Shown in pieces: positions 1 through 8,256 of a stretch of 18,338 bases of DNA. The position numbers were made by a program, and so were the translations under genes. Source of the DNA: Candidatus Hydrogenedentota bacterium (GTDB taxonomy: Bacteria > Hydrogenedentota > Hydrogenedentia > Hydrogenedentales > SLHB01); NCBI GenBank assembly GCA_003552485.1, contig PUMX01000066.1, positions 1 through 18,338 of the forward strand, given 5' to 3'. Under the pieces are notes generated by a model, which was given only the letters and a program-made list of their open reading frames with translations, was not told where the DNA came from and did not search any database. Within the stretch, counting starts at the first letter, position 1. Each line of letters opens with the position of its first letter.

Positions 1-588
1 CTGCTCGCTTTGACGATCATTATCGAGCGCGCCATGGCATTGCGGCGCAGCCTCGTCATCGACGCGCAGGTCGCGCAAGCTGTGGCCAACTATGACAGCC
101 ATCATTCGCCCGATGAAGTACAGAGAATCGCCCGCCAAAGCCGCGGAGCCTTCGCTCGAATTGTCGAAGAGACCATTCGAGCCCGGCATCTTGGTCATCC
201 TCAGCTTATCGAGACCATGCACGCCACGGGCCGCACGCAGGTGGGCTATCTGCAACGAGGGCTGACCGTTCTCGAGATCATCGCGGGGATAAGCCCCCTG
301 ATGGGTCTAATGGGCACCGTGCTGGGCATGGTCACGGTGTTCGACGCCATAACCGTCGAAGGCATTGGAAACCCGCAGGTGCTCTCCGCCGGCATCAGCC
401 AAGCGCTCATCACGACCGTTGCGGGCTTGAGCGTAGCCATACCCGCACTCGCCGCCTGGAGTTGGTTCAGCCGCCGGGTCGAGGAGCTTGCAACCGAGAT
501 GCAGGAGCTGGTTACCGCCTTCACCGTTAGGCTGGCGGCGCACCCCAACAGCGGCTCCGAACAGAAGACGACGACTGACCAGCCCTAG
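1..588 (+). CDS. MotA/TolQ/ExbB proton channel family protein (5' partial)
   Basis: Inner-membrane proton channel subunit of the ExbB/TolQ/MotA type. These proteins use the proton gradient to energise TonB-dependent uptake, Tol-Pal envelope functions or related systems. The reading frame is open to the left edge of the window, so the N-terminus and most of the first membrane segment are missing; the fragment begins with hydrophobic residues (LLALTIII) and an ER pair. After a cytoplasmic stretch, two membrane segments follow. One carries the family glycine/threonine signature GLMGTVLGM, and the next carries ALITTVAGLSVAIPALAAW. The C-terminal tail is polar and ends in TTTDQP. ExbB and TolQ genes are usually followed by ExbD or TolR; here the next gene is a universal stress protein, so any ExbD partner must lie elsewhere or upstream. 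Family assignment is firm. The choice between ExbB, TolQ and MotA roles is not resolved. Confidence 0.9.
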   Translation: MLALTIIIERAMALRRSLVIDAQVAQAVANYDSHHSPDEVQRIARQSRGAFARIVEETIRARHLGHPQLIETMHATGRTQVGYLQRGLTVLEIIAGISPLMGLMGTVLGMVTVFDAITVEGIGNPQVLSAGISQALITTVAGLSVAIPALAAWSWFSRRVEELATEMQELVTAFTVRLAAHPNSGSEQKTTTDQP

Positions 589-716
589 GCCCTCCTTAGT
601 TGAAACCACAACGCAACAGCCCTGGGGAGTCGGGGAGAAGTGCTGTCCCCTATCGCGCAGTGGCGATGTTGCGAGAGAAAGCCACATTCGGACTACCGTC
701 AAGCCGACAGTTTTCG

Positions 717-722
717 TATAAT
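717..722 (+). promoter_or_regulatory. Candidate -10 box upstream of the universal stress protein
   Basis: A perfect TATAAT lies 88 bp before the ATG at 811, inside the 222 bp gap after the ExbB-type gene. The hexamer at a 17 bp spacing (TACCGT, 694-699) is a poor match to TTGACA, so this would be a -10-driven or activator-dependent promoter. The call rests on sequence match only. I see no gene in the gap. Confidence 0.35.
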
Positions 723-810
723 GGAGACACGGTTCATTGACGGGCGCCAGCGGGACAGTGCCCACCGACGCCTCGAATCAAGACAGGCATAAAGTGGAAT
801 CGGGACGGTC

Positions 811-1680
811 ATGTTCGAGACTATCGTATTCGCCAGCAATTTAACTGACGTATCACGCGCTGTTGCCAACAGTCTGGGTAAACTTGAACACATTGGCGCG
901 AAGAAGGCTATATTGCTGCACGTCATCGCGTCAAAGGATGAGGCGCAATCGATTGCGGAGCATGAACAGGCGGCGCGCGCGAAACTCGAAGAAGAACGCC
1001 GTATCCTCGAGTCGCTAGGATACGAGGTAACGCCCGAACTGCGTCACGGACTGACGTATCAAGAGATACTCGAAGCCGCCCAGCGGCATGACGCGTCCGC
1101 GGTTGTCATGCATACCACTGCGCAAAGAAGCATCGGCGACTTGTTCCGTGGCGCCGTCGCCCACGAGGTGATTAACAAGGCGAGCGTGCCCGTCATGCTC
1201 ATGCGCGTCAAGACAAATATCGACGGCGCCAATGGCGCTGAAGTGATCAGCCCCGATTTCTCAGCCCACCTGCTTTACCCCACCGACTTCTCGGCCAACG
1301 CCGACCGGGCGCTGGCGTATGTCGAGCGTATTGTGGAAACGGGCTGCCGGAAAGTAACGCTCATGCATGTGCAGGACCGCGCCCGAATCAGCGGACATCT
1401 CGAACACCGTCTCGAGGAGTTCAACGAGATCGATAAAGGACGTCTCGAAACCATCAAGACTCGCCTCGAACAAGCAGGTCCAGTCGAGGTTCGCTACGAG
1501 TTATTCTACGGCTCGCCCGCCCAGGAGATCTTGCGCGAAGCCGAAGAAGGCGACTACTCACTCCTCGTACTGGGCAGCCAAGGCCGGGGCTTCATCCCCG
1601 AGGTATATCTGGGCAGCGTCTCGCACAAGGTAGTTTGCTACGCGCCGGCGCCCATCCTTCTGATTCCCGCGGAACGCTGA
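811..1680 (+). CDS. Universal stress protein with two tandem UspA domains
   Basis: Cytoplasmic stress-response protein of 289 residues made of two Usp domains in tandem (about residues 1-131 and 149-286). Single-domain UspA proteins are about half this length. Each half starts with a beta-strand leading to a conserved Asn/Asp-containing stretch (IVFASNLTD and LLYPTDFSA). The second half has the full nucleotide-binding signature G-2X-G-9X-G-[ST]: G255, G258, then G268-S269. The first half lacks the leading glycines (HTTAQRSIGDLFRGA), so only the C-terminal domain looks able to bind ATP. The start at ATG 811 fits the domain boundary, though the ribosome binding site is weak. The gene converges with the HAD gene across only 16 bp. 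Its specific stress role cannot be read from sequence. Confidence 0.92.
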   Translation: MFETIVFASNLTDVSRAVANSLGKLEHIGAKKAILLHVIASKDEAQSIAEHEQAARAKLEEERRILESLGYEVTPELRHGLTYQEILEAAQRHDASAVVMHTTAQRSIGDLFRGAVAHEVINKASVPVMLMRVKTNIDGANGAEVISPDFSAHLLYPTDFSANADRALAYVERIVETGCRKVTLMHVQDRARISGHLEHRLEEFNEIDKGRLETIKTRLEQAGPVEVRYELFYGSPAQEILREAEEGDYSLLVLGSQGRGFIPEVYLGSVSHKVVCYAPAPILLIPAER

Positions 1681-1692
1681 GCGGTTTACCGC
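1681..1692. terminator. Small hairpin in the 16 bp convergent gap
   Basis: GCGGT-TT-ACCGC forms a short inverted repeat directly after the stop of the stress-protein gene and before the stop of the opposing HAD gene. It could act as a weak shared terminator, but the stem is only 5 bp and there is no clear T-tract, so the functional call is tentative. Confidence 0.2.
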
Positions 1693-1696
1693 CCCC

Positions 1697-2428
1697 TCAG
1701 ACAAGAGCAGGGAGTTGCCGAATAAACTCGTCCCACGAGGTAAACGTGAAGTCCGCCTCGGTTTCGCCGAGGTGGCGCGCATTGTCGCCGGCAAATAGGG
1801 CCGCTCGCGCGCCAATCGCCTTTGCGCCCGCCACATCAGTCCACTCAAGGTCGCCAATGTGAAGCAACTCGCGAGGTTCGAGGCCCATACCCTTCGCCGC
1901 CGTTTCAAACATAAGCGCTTGAGGCTTGGACACGCCCACCTCGTCCGAGAACACGATAGTCTTGAAGTACGGCGTGAATCCGTTGCGGTCGAGCAACACT
2001 TGAAGGGAACTGCCGGGACTGAGCCCGCTATCGGATACAACGCCCACGGGAACCCGTTCGGCGGCTTGGCGCACGGCGTCGAGGGCGCCATCGATGGGCA
2101 CAGGCGAGTGTTCGACGATGGCTGTCGCGAACACGCCGACGAGACGTTGCTCATCGCCGTCAGACAGCTTGACGACCAACTCCTCACACACCATTCGGAG
2201 CGCATCATGGGGCGTCAACGTGCGCTTGTGCGTCATGTGATGCTCATAGAAGCGCTCATTGACGCTCCGCAGCGCCACGCCCACCTCGTCTTCAGAGCGG
2301 CCGCTCACTTCGGCGAAAGCCTTGGCGCGCAGCTGCTGGCGTTCCGCTGAGTGCGCATCCCGGAACAGGGTGCGCCAGAAGTCAAATGTAATGCCCCGCA
2401 CGGGGCCATTAAGGTTGTTGTGCGTCAT
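1697..2428 (-). CDS. HAD superfamily hydrolase, motif I variant DFWRTL
   Basis: Haloacid-dehalogenase-fold hydrolase of 243 residues, probably a cytoplasmic phosphatase of the HAD-IA type. Motif I is FDFWRTL with the nucleophile D16. The usual general acid/base Asp two residues later is Trp (W18). This FDFW-x-TL form is a known subgroup as far as I recall, but it alters the classical mechanism. Motif II is VSDSG (S132), motif III is the lysine in VSKP (K168), and motif IV is GDLEWTD (D193, D198). An alpha-helical cap lies between residues about 25 and 110. I chose ATG 2428 rather than the farther in-frame start at 2497. It follows the stop of the acyltransferase gene by 10 bp, has GGGAC ahead of it, and gives a normal N-terminus. 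It is the second gene of a two-gene unit with the acyltransferase. The substrate is unknown. Confidence 0.85.
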   Translation of the reverse strand: MTHNNLNGPVRGITFDFWRTLFRDAHSAERQQLRAKAFAEVSGRSEDEVGVALRSVNERFYEHHMTHKRTLTPHDALRMVCEELVVKLSDGDEQRLVGVFATAIVEHSPVPIDGALDAVRQAAERVPVGVVSDSGLSPGSSLQVLLDRNGFTPYFKTIVFSDEVGVSKPQALMFETAAKGMGLEPRELLHIGDLEWTDVAGAKAIGARAALFAGDNARHLGETEADFTFTSWDEFIRQLPALV

Positions 2429-2438
2429 GATTGTCCCG

Positions 2439-3098
2439 TCATTCCTGGCCGCCAAAAGGCAGGTCGGCCGTTTGCTCGTCAAGTCCCTTATCGTCATACG
2501 TGAGGTTCACGTATCGATCCTTCTGGATACCGTGTTTCGCCACAAGCTCCTCGAACAGCTTAATCCGTGACGGCGCCAAGTTATCGGTCCGGTGCGCCAC
2601 AAACCGCGCCGGCATGCCCGCCCAGATCTCGTAGGCGCCCACGTTCTTCGTGACCAAGCTGCCCGCGTGAATTACGGCGCCCTCGCCGATCGTTACGCCC
2701 GGCATGATGTAACACCGGCTGCCAATCATGCAGTTGTCTTCGATGAGCACTGGTTGGGCGATCTGTGGAGTGTACCGCCAGTGTTCCTTCGTGCCGTATA
2801 CCAGATGATTGGTGTCGCGGATTACCGTGAACTCGGCGATGCCAACACCGCTACCGATTTGGATCAGGTTCGTCGCTTCCAGTATGCAGTAATAGCTGCA
2901 ACCCGAACGGGTTCCGAACACGATCTTGCCTTCGCCGTGGGTTCTCAGAATCGTGTTGTTGCGGAAACGGCAGTACGCGCCCAATTCCACATGGCCATCC
3001 ACTTCAAGGTACTTATGGGGAAAGCGGCAACCTACCCCTTTTTGGGCGAACTTGCGCCCATGTTTCCAGGTACGCCACATGCGTACGATGTTGCGCAT
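2439..3098 (-). CDS. Left-handed beta-helix (hexapeptide repeat) acyltransferase
   Basis: Cytoplasmic O- or N-acyltransferase of the LbH family (219 residues), the fold used by sugar and serine acetyltransferases that take acetyl-CoA or similar donors. The body is a run of hexapeptide turns, for example VELGAYCRFRNNTIL, IGSGVGIAEFTVI, IEDNCMIGSRCYIMPGV and IGEGAVIHAGSLV. It closes with the typical AGMPARFV coil. A histidine in the extruded loop (RDTNHLVYG) is a plausible catalytic base. ATG 3098 is chosen over an adjacent upstream TTG because AAGGAG sits 8 nt ahead of it. The gene is 10 bp upstream of the HAD hydrolase. Such pairs often act on nucleotide sugars or surface polysaccharide precursors, but no glycosyltransferase cluster surrounds it here. 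The acceptor is unknown. Confidence 0.9.
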   Translation of the reverse strand: MRNIVRMWRTWKHGRKFAQKGVGCRFPHKYLEVDGHVELGAYCRFRNNTILRTHGEGKIVFGTRSGCSYYCILEATNLIQIGSGVGIAEFTVIRDTNHLVYGTKEHWRYTPQIAQPVLIEDNCMIGSRCYIMPGVTIGEGAVIHAGSLVTKNVGAYEIWAGMPARFVAHRTDNLAPSRIKLFEELVAKHGIQKDRYVNLTYDDKGLDEQTADLPFGGQE

Positions 3099-3248
3099 CA
3101 AAACTACTCCTTACAAAGGCGGGCGCAATACTTTCTTGCCCGGGAACGATCCACACATCAATGAAGAGGATGAGGAATCCCCGCGGGACTGGTCAACGCC
3201 GGAACCGGGGAATGCGCCAGGGGATCTTGGACCGGCATAAAGCGGCTT

Positions 3249-3269
3249 GCGGCGCTCGAATGGCGCCGC
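3249..3269 (-). terminator. GC-rich hairpin between the 1097-aa gene and the acyltransferase
   Basis: GCGGCGC - 7 nt - GCGCCGC is a perfect 7 bp inverted repeat about 60 bp after the stop of the large minus-strand gene. On the minus strand it is followed by AAGCCGCTTTATG, a weak T-rich tail. It could terminate the large transcript or fold in the leader of the acyltransferase/HAD unit. The 233 bp gap (3099-3331) holds no gene that I can see. Confidence 0.35.
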
Positions 3270-3314
3270 TACGCACCAATCCTCAACTGCCAAACAACGC
3301 GGCTCATGAACGTC

Positions 3315-3320
3315 ATTATA
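3315..3320 (-). promoter_or_regulatory. Candidate -10 box for the acyltransferase/HAD pair
   Basis: On the minus strand TATAAT occurs just after the stop codon of the large gene, about 215 bp before the acyltransferase ATG. A TTGACC lies only 9 bp upstream of it, too close for a standard -35. Another hexamer at normal spacing is a poor match. If real, the acyltransferase/HAD pair has its own promoter and a long leader containing the 3249-3269 hairpin. The call rests on motif match only. Confidence 0.25.
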
Positions 3321-3331
3321 CCGAATCCGGG

Positions 3332-6300
3332 TCAACGGGATCCGGTTGACAACTGTACGTCTTCCGTGACCACATCCAAAGGCTGTCCGTTGGGCGCGCG
3401 CACCGAACTCCGGTCAACATAAACGCGGATGGGCTCATCCTCCGGCGCATCATCCGCGCGGCGCCACCCCACCGTGGCATGCACGCCTCGAGTCGGGCCA
3501 CGCACGGGGGCGGACCAATCCAACCACACGCCGCCCGTAGGCGCTGGCCGCTGACGCACTTGCCGACGGCCGTATTCCGCGCCGGAACCCGGGCTTACCG
3601 CGCCCCATTCGAGCATGCCGGGAGGCTCCGTTTCGAGCAGGATGCTCATTCCCCCGACCCGCGCGTCGGTGGGCGCATTGATATGAACCGCCAGCACGCC
3701 TTCGTCGGCGGCATGAGCCGCGCCGGCCCGCTCGAGGCTTTCCAAGGTAATCTCGACAACGGTTCGGGGAGCGTAGAGGAACCCGCCCGGTAGCACGCCA
3801 TCTAGGTCAAGCGCCGGAATTGTCACGCGCACATCAACCGCGCCAGCCTCATCAAGATCGCGGGGCGGAACCTCGGCCAGCAGATTGGTTGCGCCAAGAC
3901 TGCGTACCCGCGGGGCTGGGCGCCCGCCAAACCAGACGACGCTGTCCGCGGTGAAGTTGCGTCCCGTGATGAGCACCTCCGCGCCCCCTTCAACCGGCGC
4001 GCTCCATGGTTCGACCCGTTCCACGTGAGGCGCATCCACCGGCGGCAATGGGTTAGGATCGGCGCCGTCCCAAATACCGTCGCCATCCGAATCCGGATTG
4101 AGCGGACTCGTCTCGCCGGGATCCACCCGGCCGCTTCGATTTTGGTCCTCGACTCCATCAGGGATGCCATCGCCATCCGTGTCGGGATTCAACGGGTCCG
4201 TCTCGCCCGGCGCCACGACACCGTCCATATTCCGGTCTTCGAGGTGGTCCGGCAGGCCGTCCCCGTCGAGATCGCTCACGAGCGCGCCTGACTGACCAAG
4301 CCATTCGAACAGGGCGGTCGCGAAAGCCTGGTTCGCCGTGTTCTCCATGGCGGCCGTGGTAAGCGGTGTGGGCGCGGCGAGCATGGCAATATGTCCTACG
4401 CCATGGTATTCAGCCACAAAGATCGACCAAGGCGTGCCGGTCACGCCGGGAACCATAATCGCGCCAGGGTCGTCTACGCGAATGCCGCAACCGTCCGTTA
4501 TCCGGAAATCCTGCCATCGTTGGGCCAAGCGCTCGCGGCGGTTCGTGGAAAACACGCCCTCAATGTGTTGGTCGGTGTGAATTTGGATGCCCATGGGACT
4601 GAGCCACCGGCGCAATGTCCGGCCTTCCTCGGCTTGGAAGTGTTCGCCTAGGAACAGCAACGCCCCGCCGCCGGCCACATAGTCGAGCAACGCCTGACGG
4701 GTCACAGCTCCCCGCGCCGCCGCGCGCGCGCCAAGCACCACCACATGATAGGGTTCAAGGTCTTTGACCGCGCCGCCAACGTATTCGCTGTGACTGAAAT
4801 GATGGGGCGGCCCCGCCAGGAATTCCGCTAGACCTCGCAGTTCATGGGGATCGCTGGGATGACGCAAAGGAGTTTCTTGGTTGTTCGCATCAACAATCCA
4901 TAGAATGCGGCGGATATGGCTCCGCTCTGGCGCGACACGCACCAGTACTTCGGCGGGGCTCCCGGCAATCGGCGTAACGCCATCCTCCTCAAACACCTCG
5001 ACCGTTAACACCCCATCAAGCACTTCGCGCGGCCGGCCGTAATCACCGGGATCCACGCCCATGTAGGACACGCCCCGGGGCGTGACGCCGCTACGCGGAT
5101 GGGCGCGCAGCCACGGCATTTCTTCTTCGTCAAACGAAATCCGCCAGTCCAGCCCATCCCCGTTATCGGGATCGATGAGCACGGCCCTCATCTGGCGTCC
5201 CACCGCCTCGCCATAGAATTGCACAACGGATGGGACTTGAAGCCGTGGCGTGCGCGTTTCCGGCGGCGTCTCGGAGTCTAATCCCGCGGAAACAGCCCAA
5301 TCCGCCCAATGAGCGGGACTGTCCGGCGCCAGCGACACCAATCCCGTCACATGGCCGGTTTGAAACCCAACCGTGTTGATCAGTTCGCCGCTTTGCGGAT
5401 CTACCCAATGCACACGGTTGCCTTCGCCCACGAACAGTCCGGCGCTGCTCCAATGTAACGCCCGTACTGGCGCATCGAAGCTGACGTGGTTCGACTCGCC
5501 GCCGGCGGCCACGATCTCGACCCGATCCTCGACGCCCACTGCGGCCCCGGTGTATTCGGCCGAAGCCGCAAGCTGGAGGGAGCGGGTCGCCCCAGTATAA
5601 GAACGTTCGCGATCTATCGTCGCGCCGTCATCGTCTAACCGGAGCCTATACGCGTACCCGAACCCCGTCTGCGGCGACCGCGTCGCCACCCACACGTGGG
5701 GCGGCTGTGCGGGCTGCACGGCATCGGCCTCGGGATCGCCCACGCCAAGAAGCGAAACTGCTTCGCCCACAGGCTCGAGAGTGCGGATGTCCAAGACATG
5801 TAGCGCAGACGCCATCCGTCCGCCGGGTTGTTGATACGCTGGACCCGATAACAGAATGAGCAAATGCTCGCCGGCGCTATCCACCGCAAGTCCGCTTGGC
5901 TCCGCCCCAGGCAACCCGCCGGGTTCGCGGCCAACATCGAGCGCCTCGACCGCCACGCTGCCAGTGAATACGTTTCTGACGTGCAGCAGTGCGCCCGTTC
6001 CGACGCTGTCCCGGCAAAGCACGGCGATCCGTCCATGCCCCGGCAACTCGACAGCGAGAACAGGCGGGCCCGGCAGCGGCCACTCGAGGGCCGCTTCATC
6101 CAGCGCGCCGCCGGCTAGCGGTTGCAGGCGCAACCTGCCTTCCCCCGCCCCGTTTCCGGTGATGCGGGTTCCCAAGATCACCACCTGGGTCTCACCGGTC
6201 CTCGGCTCGCTCACCGTAAGCGCGGCCTGCTCACGCCATTCCTGAGGCGCCCAGCGCCTGCCGAGCGGTGGATCGTCCAGCGGCGAAAGGCCATGAACGC

Positions 6301-6625
6301 TGACGAAGTTTGGCATGGCCCGCGGACTGATGGGCTCCCCATCCCAAGCCGGCCCCGAGGAGGTAATGACCGCGTCTTCTCCTGGCGTAAGCAGCAGCGG
6401 TCCCGCCGGCGCGACACCCGGCATCACAATGGGGTCGAAGTTCGCTTCGCCCGTTTCCATGTCGACCAAGTGCAGACAACCCCGCACGGCTTCGCGGTGG
6501 GCCGACATCGTTGTAGTCTCAACCACGAGCCGGCTCTCCGCCCAAGCCGTGAAAGCGAGCAAAGCGCTGAGCGCCAGGAGTACGGACCACGCCCGCAGGC
6601 GTGCATATGAGTTGCTGTTGATCAT
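3332..6625 (-). CDS. Large exported modular protein: propeller-like region, GATase-like domain, TSP3 calcium repeats, IPT/TIG
   Basis: Secreted protein of 1097 residues, not recognised as any characterised protein. A Sec signal peptide runs from residue 1 to about 29 (RLR, hydrophobic core, AWA before E30). Residues about 35-440 are repetitive beta-rich sequence of propeller style (SGLAVDSAGEHLLILLSG, LHVLDIRTLEPVGEAV). Residues about 445-565 resemble an Ig/BACON-like module (PWLRAHPRSGVTPRGVSYM, GSPAEVLVRV). Residues about 570-778 look like a GATase-1/ThuA-type alpha/beta domain (ILWIVDANNQ, VVVLGARAAARG, LLDYVAGGGALLFLGEHF). Residues about 785-855 carry thrombospondin type 3 repeats (DLDGDGLPD, DTDGDGIPDG, DSDGDGIWDG). 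An IPT/TIG domain follows (about 865-945), then a beta-rich C-terminal domain that could be cohesin-like. No LPXTG, PEP-CTERM or Por tail is visible. The ATG at 6625 fits the signal peptide, although I see no clear Shine-Dalgarno. Domain calls are by eye. Confidence 0.8.
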   Translation of the reverse strand: MINSNSYARLRAWSVLLALSALLAFTAWAESRLVVETTTMSAHREAVRGCLHLVDMETGEANFDPIVMPGVAPAGPLLLTPGEDAVITSSGPAWDGEPISPRAMPNFVSVHGLSPLDDPPLGRRWAPQEWREQAALTVSEPRTGETQVVILGTRITGNGAGEGRLRLQPLAGGALDEAALEWPLPGPPVLAVELPGHGRIAVLCRDSVGTGALLHVRNVFTGSVAVEALDVGREPGGLPGAEPSGLAVDSAGEHLLILLSGPAYQQPGGRMASALHVLDIRTLEPVGEAVSLLGVGDPEADAVQPAQPPHVWVATRSPQTGFGYAYRLRLDDDGATIDRERSYTGATRSLQLAASAEYTGAAVGVEDRVEIVAAGGESNHVSFDAPVRALHWSSAGLFVGEGNRVHWVDPQSGELINTVGFQTGHVTGLVSLAPDSPAHWADWAVSAGLDSETPPETRTPRLQVPSVVQFYGEAVGRQMRAVLIDPDNGDGLDWRISFDEEEMPWLRAHPRSGVTPRGVSYMGVDPGDYGRPREVLDGVLTVEVFEEDGVTPIAGSPAEVLVRVAPERSHIRRILWIVDANNQETPLRHPSDPHELRGLAEFLAGPPHHFSHSEYVGGAVKDLEPYHVVVLGARAAARGAVTRQALLDYVAGGGALLFLGEHFQAEEGRTLRRWLSPMGIQIHTDQHIEGVFSTNRRERLAQRWQDFRITDGCGIRVDDPGAIMVPGVTGTPWSIFVAEYHGVGHIAMLAAPTPLTTAAMENTANQAFATALFEWLGQSGALVSDLDGDGLPDHLEDRNMDGVVAPGETDPLNPDTDGDGIPDGVEDQNRSGRVDPGETSPLNPDSDGDGIWDGADPNPLPPVDAPHVERVEPWSAPVEGGAEVLITGRNFTADSVVWFGGRPAPRVRSLGATNLLAEVPPRDLDEAGAVDVRVTIPALDLDGVLPGGFLYAPRTVVEITLESLERAGAAHAADEGVLAVHINAPTDARVGGMSILLETEPPGMLEWGAVSPGSGAEYGRRQVRQRPAPTGGVWLDWSAPVRGPTRGVHATVGWRRADDAPEDEPIRVYVDRSSVRAPNGQPLDVVTEDVQLSTGSR

Positions 6626-6795
6626 GGAAACAGTGTAGCCTGCGCTTCATGCGGGCGTAAAGCTTCATTTCCGGCTGGACCACTTCACGGAAGGCCGCGC
6701 CAGAGGACTTCGATTGCGGTCCTGGAGTAGAATTCTCCGACAGAGGCTGCGTTTCAACAGCTCCGGATTATGTCTCCTTATAGACCAGATAGTAT

Positions 6796-6799
6796 GGAG
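6796..6799 (+). promoter_or_regulatory. Ribosome binding site that decides the start of the BNR_4-type gene
   Basis: GGAG at this site is 9 nt before ATG 6809, which begins MKNFSAVLL and a textbook signal peptide. In-frame ATGs at 6770 and 6794 would put 13 or 5 polar residues ahead of it and have no comparable site. The 183 bp divergent gap (6626-6808) must hold promoters for both directions, but I could not pick out convincing boxes. Confidence 0.5.
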
Positions 6800-6808
6800 A
6801 GCCAAAGC

Positions 6809-8194
6809 ATGAAGAATTTTTCAGCAGTATTGCTCATTGCGGGTTGGATAGGAGGACTCATGGCCTCTTCATGGGCTCAGGCCGAGGAGGTTCTGTTCGA
6901 AATTGACGTCGCGCCGGTGTGGTCAACGCATCCCACAGCCACACCGAAGCTGTTCACAAGCGGTGATTACCAGTACGCCGCTTTCTATGACGACGACCGC
7001 CAATTGACGCTGGCGCAGCGCGCACTCGGCGAGCGGGAATGGGCGTTTGAACGGTTTCCCGTTGTGACGACGTGGCCGACCGGCGGCCACGCCCGCATCG
7101 CGCTGACGGTAGACGCCGATGGCTATGTACACATGGTCCCTTACCGCCGGGGGCTTGCGGAAGCGCCGAGCGAGCCGCCAAACATGATCTACTACCGAAC
7201 CGAGGAACCGCACGACATAACCAGCTTCGAACAAACCTATATGATCGAGCCGGACGAGCCGAACCCCGGTTATCCTACGTTCATCACCGATCCCGAAGAT
7301 CGCCTGTACTTCGAGTACCGCATCGGCGGAAGCGGACGGGGTTCGCAGCAGTGGAACGTCTATGACCGGAAAGACCGCTCATGGACCGCGATGCCGATGC
7401 TATTGGATGGCCGCGGCGAGATGAGCGCGTACGGCGGCCCGCGCCTGGGGCCCGATGGCGTGTGGCGCTGCCTCTGGATGTGGCGCGACACGCCCCACGC
7501 CGAAACCAATCACACGCTGTCGTTTATGCGCAGCGATGACCTTTTGAACTGGGAAAACGCAGCCGGCGAGCCCGTCGCGTTACCGGTAACAATAGACAAT
7601 AGCGAGGTGGTGGTCGACGCCGCGGCTCCCGGCGAGGGACTCATCAATATGGTGCACACAATCGGCTGGGATTCGGAACAACAGCCGGTAATCGCGTATC
7701 ACCGCTACGACGAGGATGGCAATAGTCAGATCTACAACGCCCGGTTTGAGGAGGGCGCGTGGAACATCGTCGCCGCAACGGATTGGGATTTCCGCTGGGG
7801 TTTTCAAGGAACCGGCGCGTTACCCGCCGAAGCACGGGCCGAGGGCGTCAGAGCTATGGGTGAGGGCCGCTTGGTCCAACGTGTGTGGTCCGAACCCTAC
7901 GGGGCCCAACGAGTCGTGCTGGATGAGGCGACGCTCGACCCCATTGATATCGGCCCCGCTGACGCAAATCCCGACACCGCGCCGCCAGCTTGGCGGAGAG
8001 CCCGCAGCGAGCCGGAATCAGACTTCGACGCGCGCCCGATGAGTGTCCGCTGGATTAATGATAAAGGGTCAAGCGGCGAGCCGGGCGTACGCTACGTGCT
8101 GCGGTGGGAAGTCGGCCCGAACAATAACGACCGTCCCGTACCCGAGCCTTGGCCCGACCCTACGATGCTGCGGCTATACAAAATCGGTTCATGA
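6809..8194 (+). CDS. Secreted BNR_4-type beta-propeller protein, possible PL24/PL25-like polysaccharide lyase
   Basis: Exported seven-bladed-propeller candidate of 461 residues with a Sec signal peptide (hydrophobic core AVLLIAGWIGGLMASS, then WAQA before EE). Conserved blocks match the BNR repeat-containing family (BNR_4) as I know it: GGHARIALTVDADGYVHMV, YPTFITDPEDRLYFEYRIGG followed by SGRG, then HTLSFMRSDDLLNWE, and RWGFQGTG. The ulvan lyases PL24 and PL25 share this fold and use a His pair plus Tyr/Arg. Here the two histidines are H94 and H108, and a Y/R-rich block (YFEYRIGGSGRG) follows at about residues 167-178. Lyase activity is inference; many BNR_4 proteins are uncharacterised and could be hydrolases or binding proteins. 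It is a monocistron, diverging from the 1097-residue protein and converging on the DUF1349 gene with a 62 bp gap. Confidence 0.82.
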   Translation: MKNFSAVLLIAGWIGGLMASSWAQAEEVLFEIDVAPVWSTHPTATPKLFTSGDYQYAAFYDDDRQLTLAQRALGEREWAFERFPVVTTWPTGGHARIALTVDADGYVHMVPYRRGLAEAPSEPPNMIYYRTEEPHDITSFEQTYMIEPDEPNPGYPTFITDPEDRLYFEYRIGGSGRGSQQWNVYDRKDRSWTAMPMLLDGRGEMSAYGGPRLGPDGVWRCLWMWRDTPHAETNHTLSFMRSDDLLNWENAAGEPVALPVTIDNSEVVVDAAAPGEGLINMVHTIGWDSEQQPVIAYHRYDEDGNSQIYNARFEEGAWNIVAATDWDFRWGFQGTGALPAEARAEGVRAMGEGRLVQRVWSEPYGAQRVVLDEATLDPIDIGPADANPDTAPPAWRRARSEPESDFDARPMSVRWINDKGSSGEPGVRYVLRWEVGPNNNDRPVPEPWPDPTMLRLYKIGS

Positions 8195-8256
8195 CTCCGC
8201 GTTCCCGGTGGCGCGGGACATGCCATGAGGACACCAAGACGAAAGGACCGGCCCGG

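Noticed and set aside
8203..8218. Hairpin TCCCG-6 nt-CGGGA in the convergent gap after the BNR_4-type gene
   Set aside because: Only a 5 bp stem with no T-tract; too weak to call a terminator.
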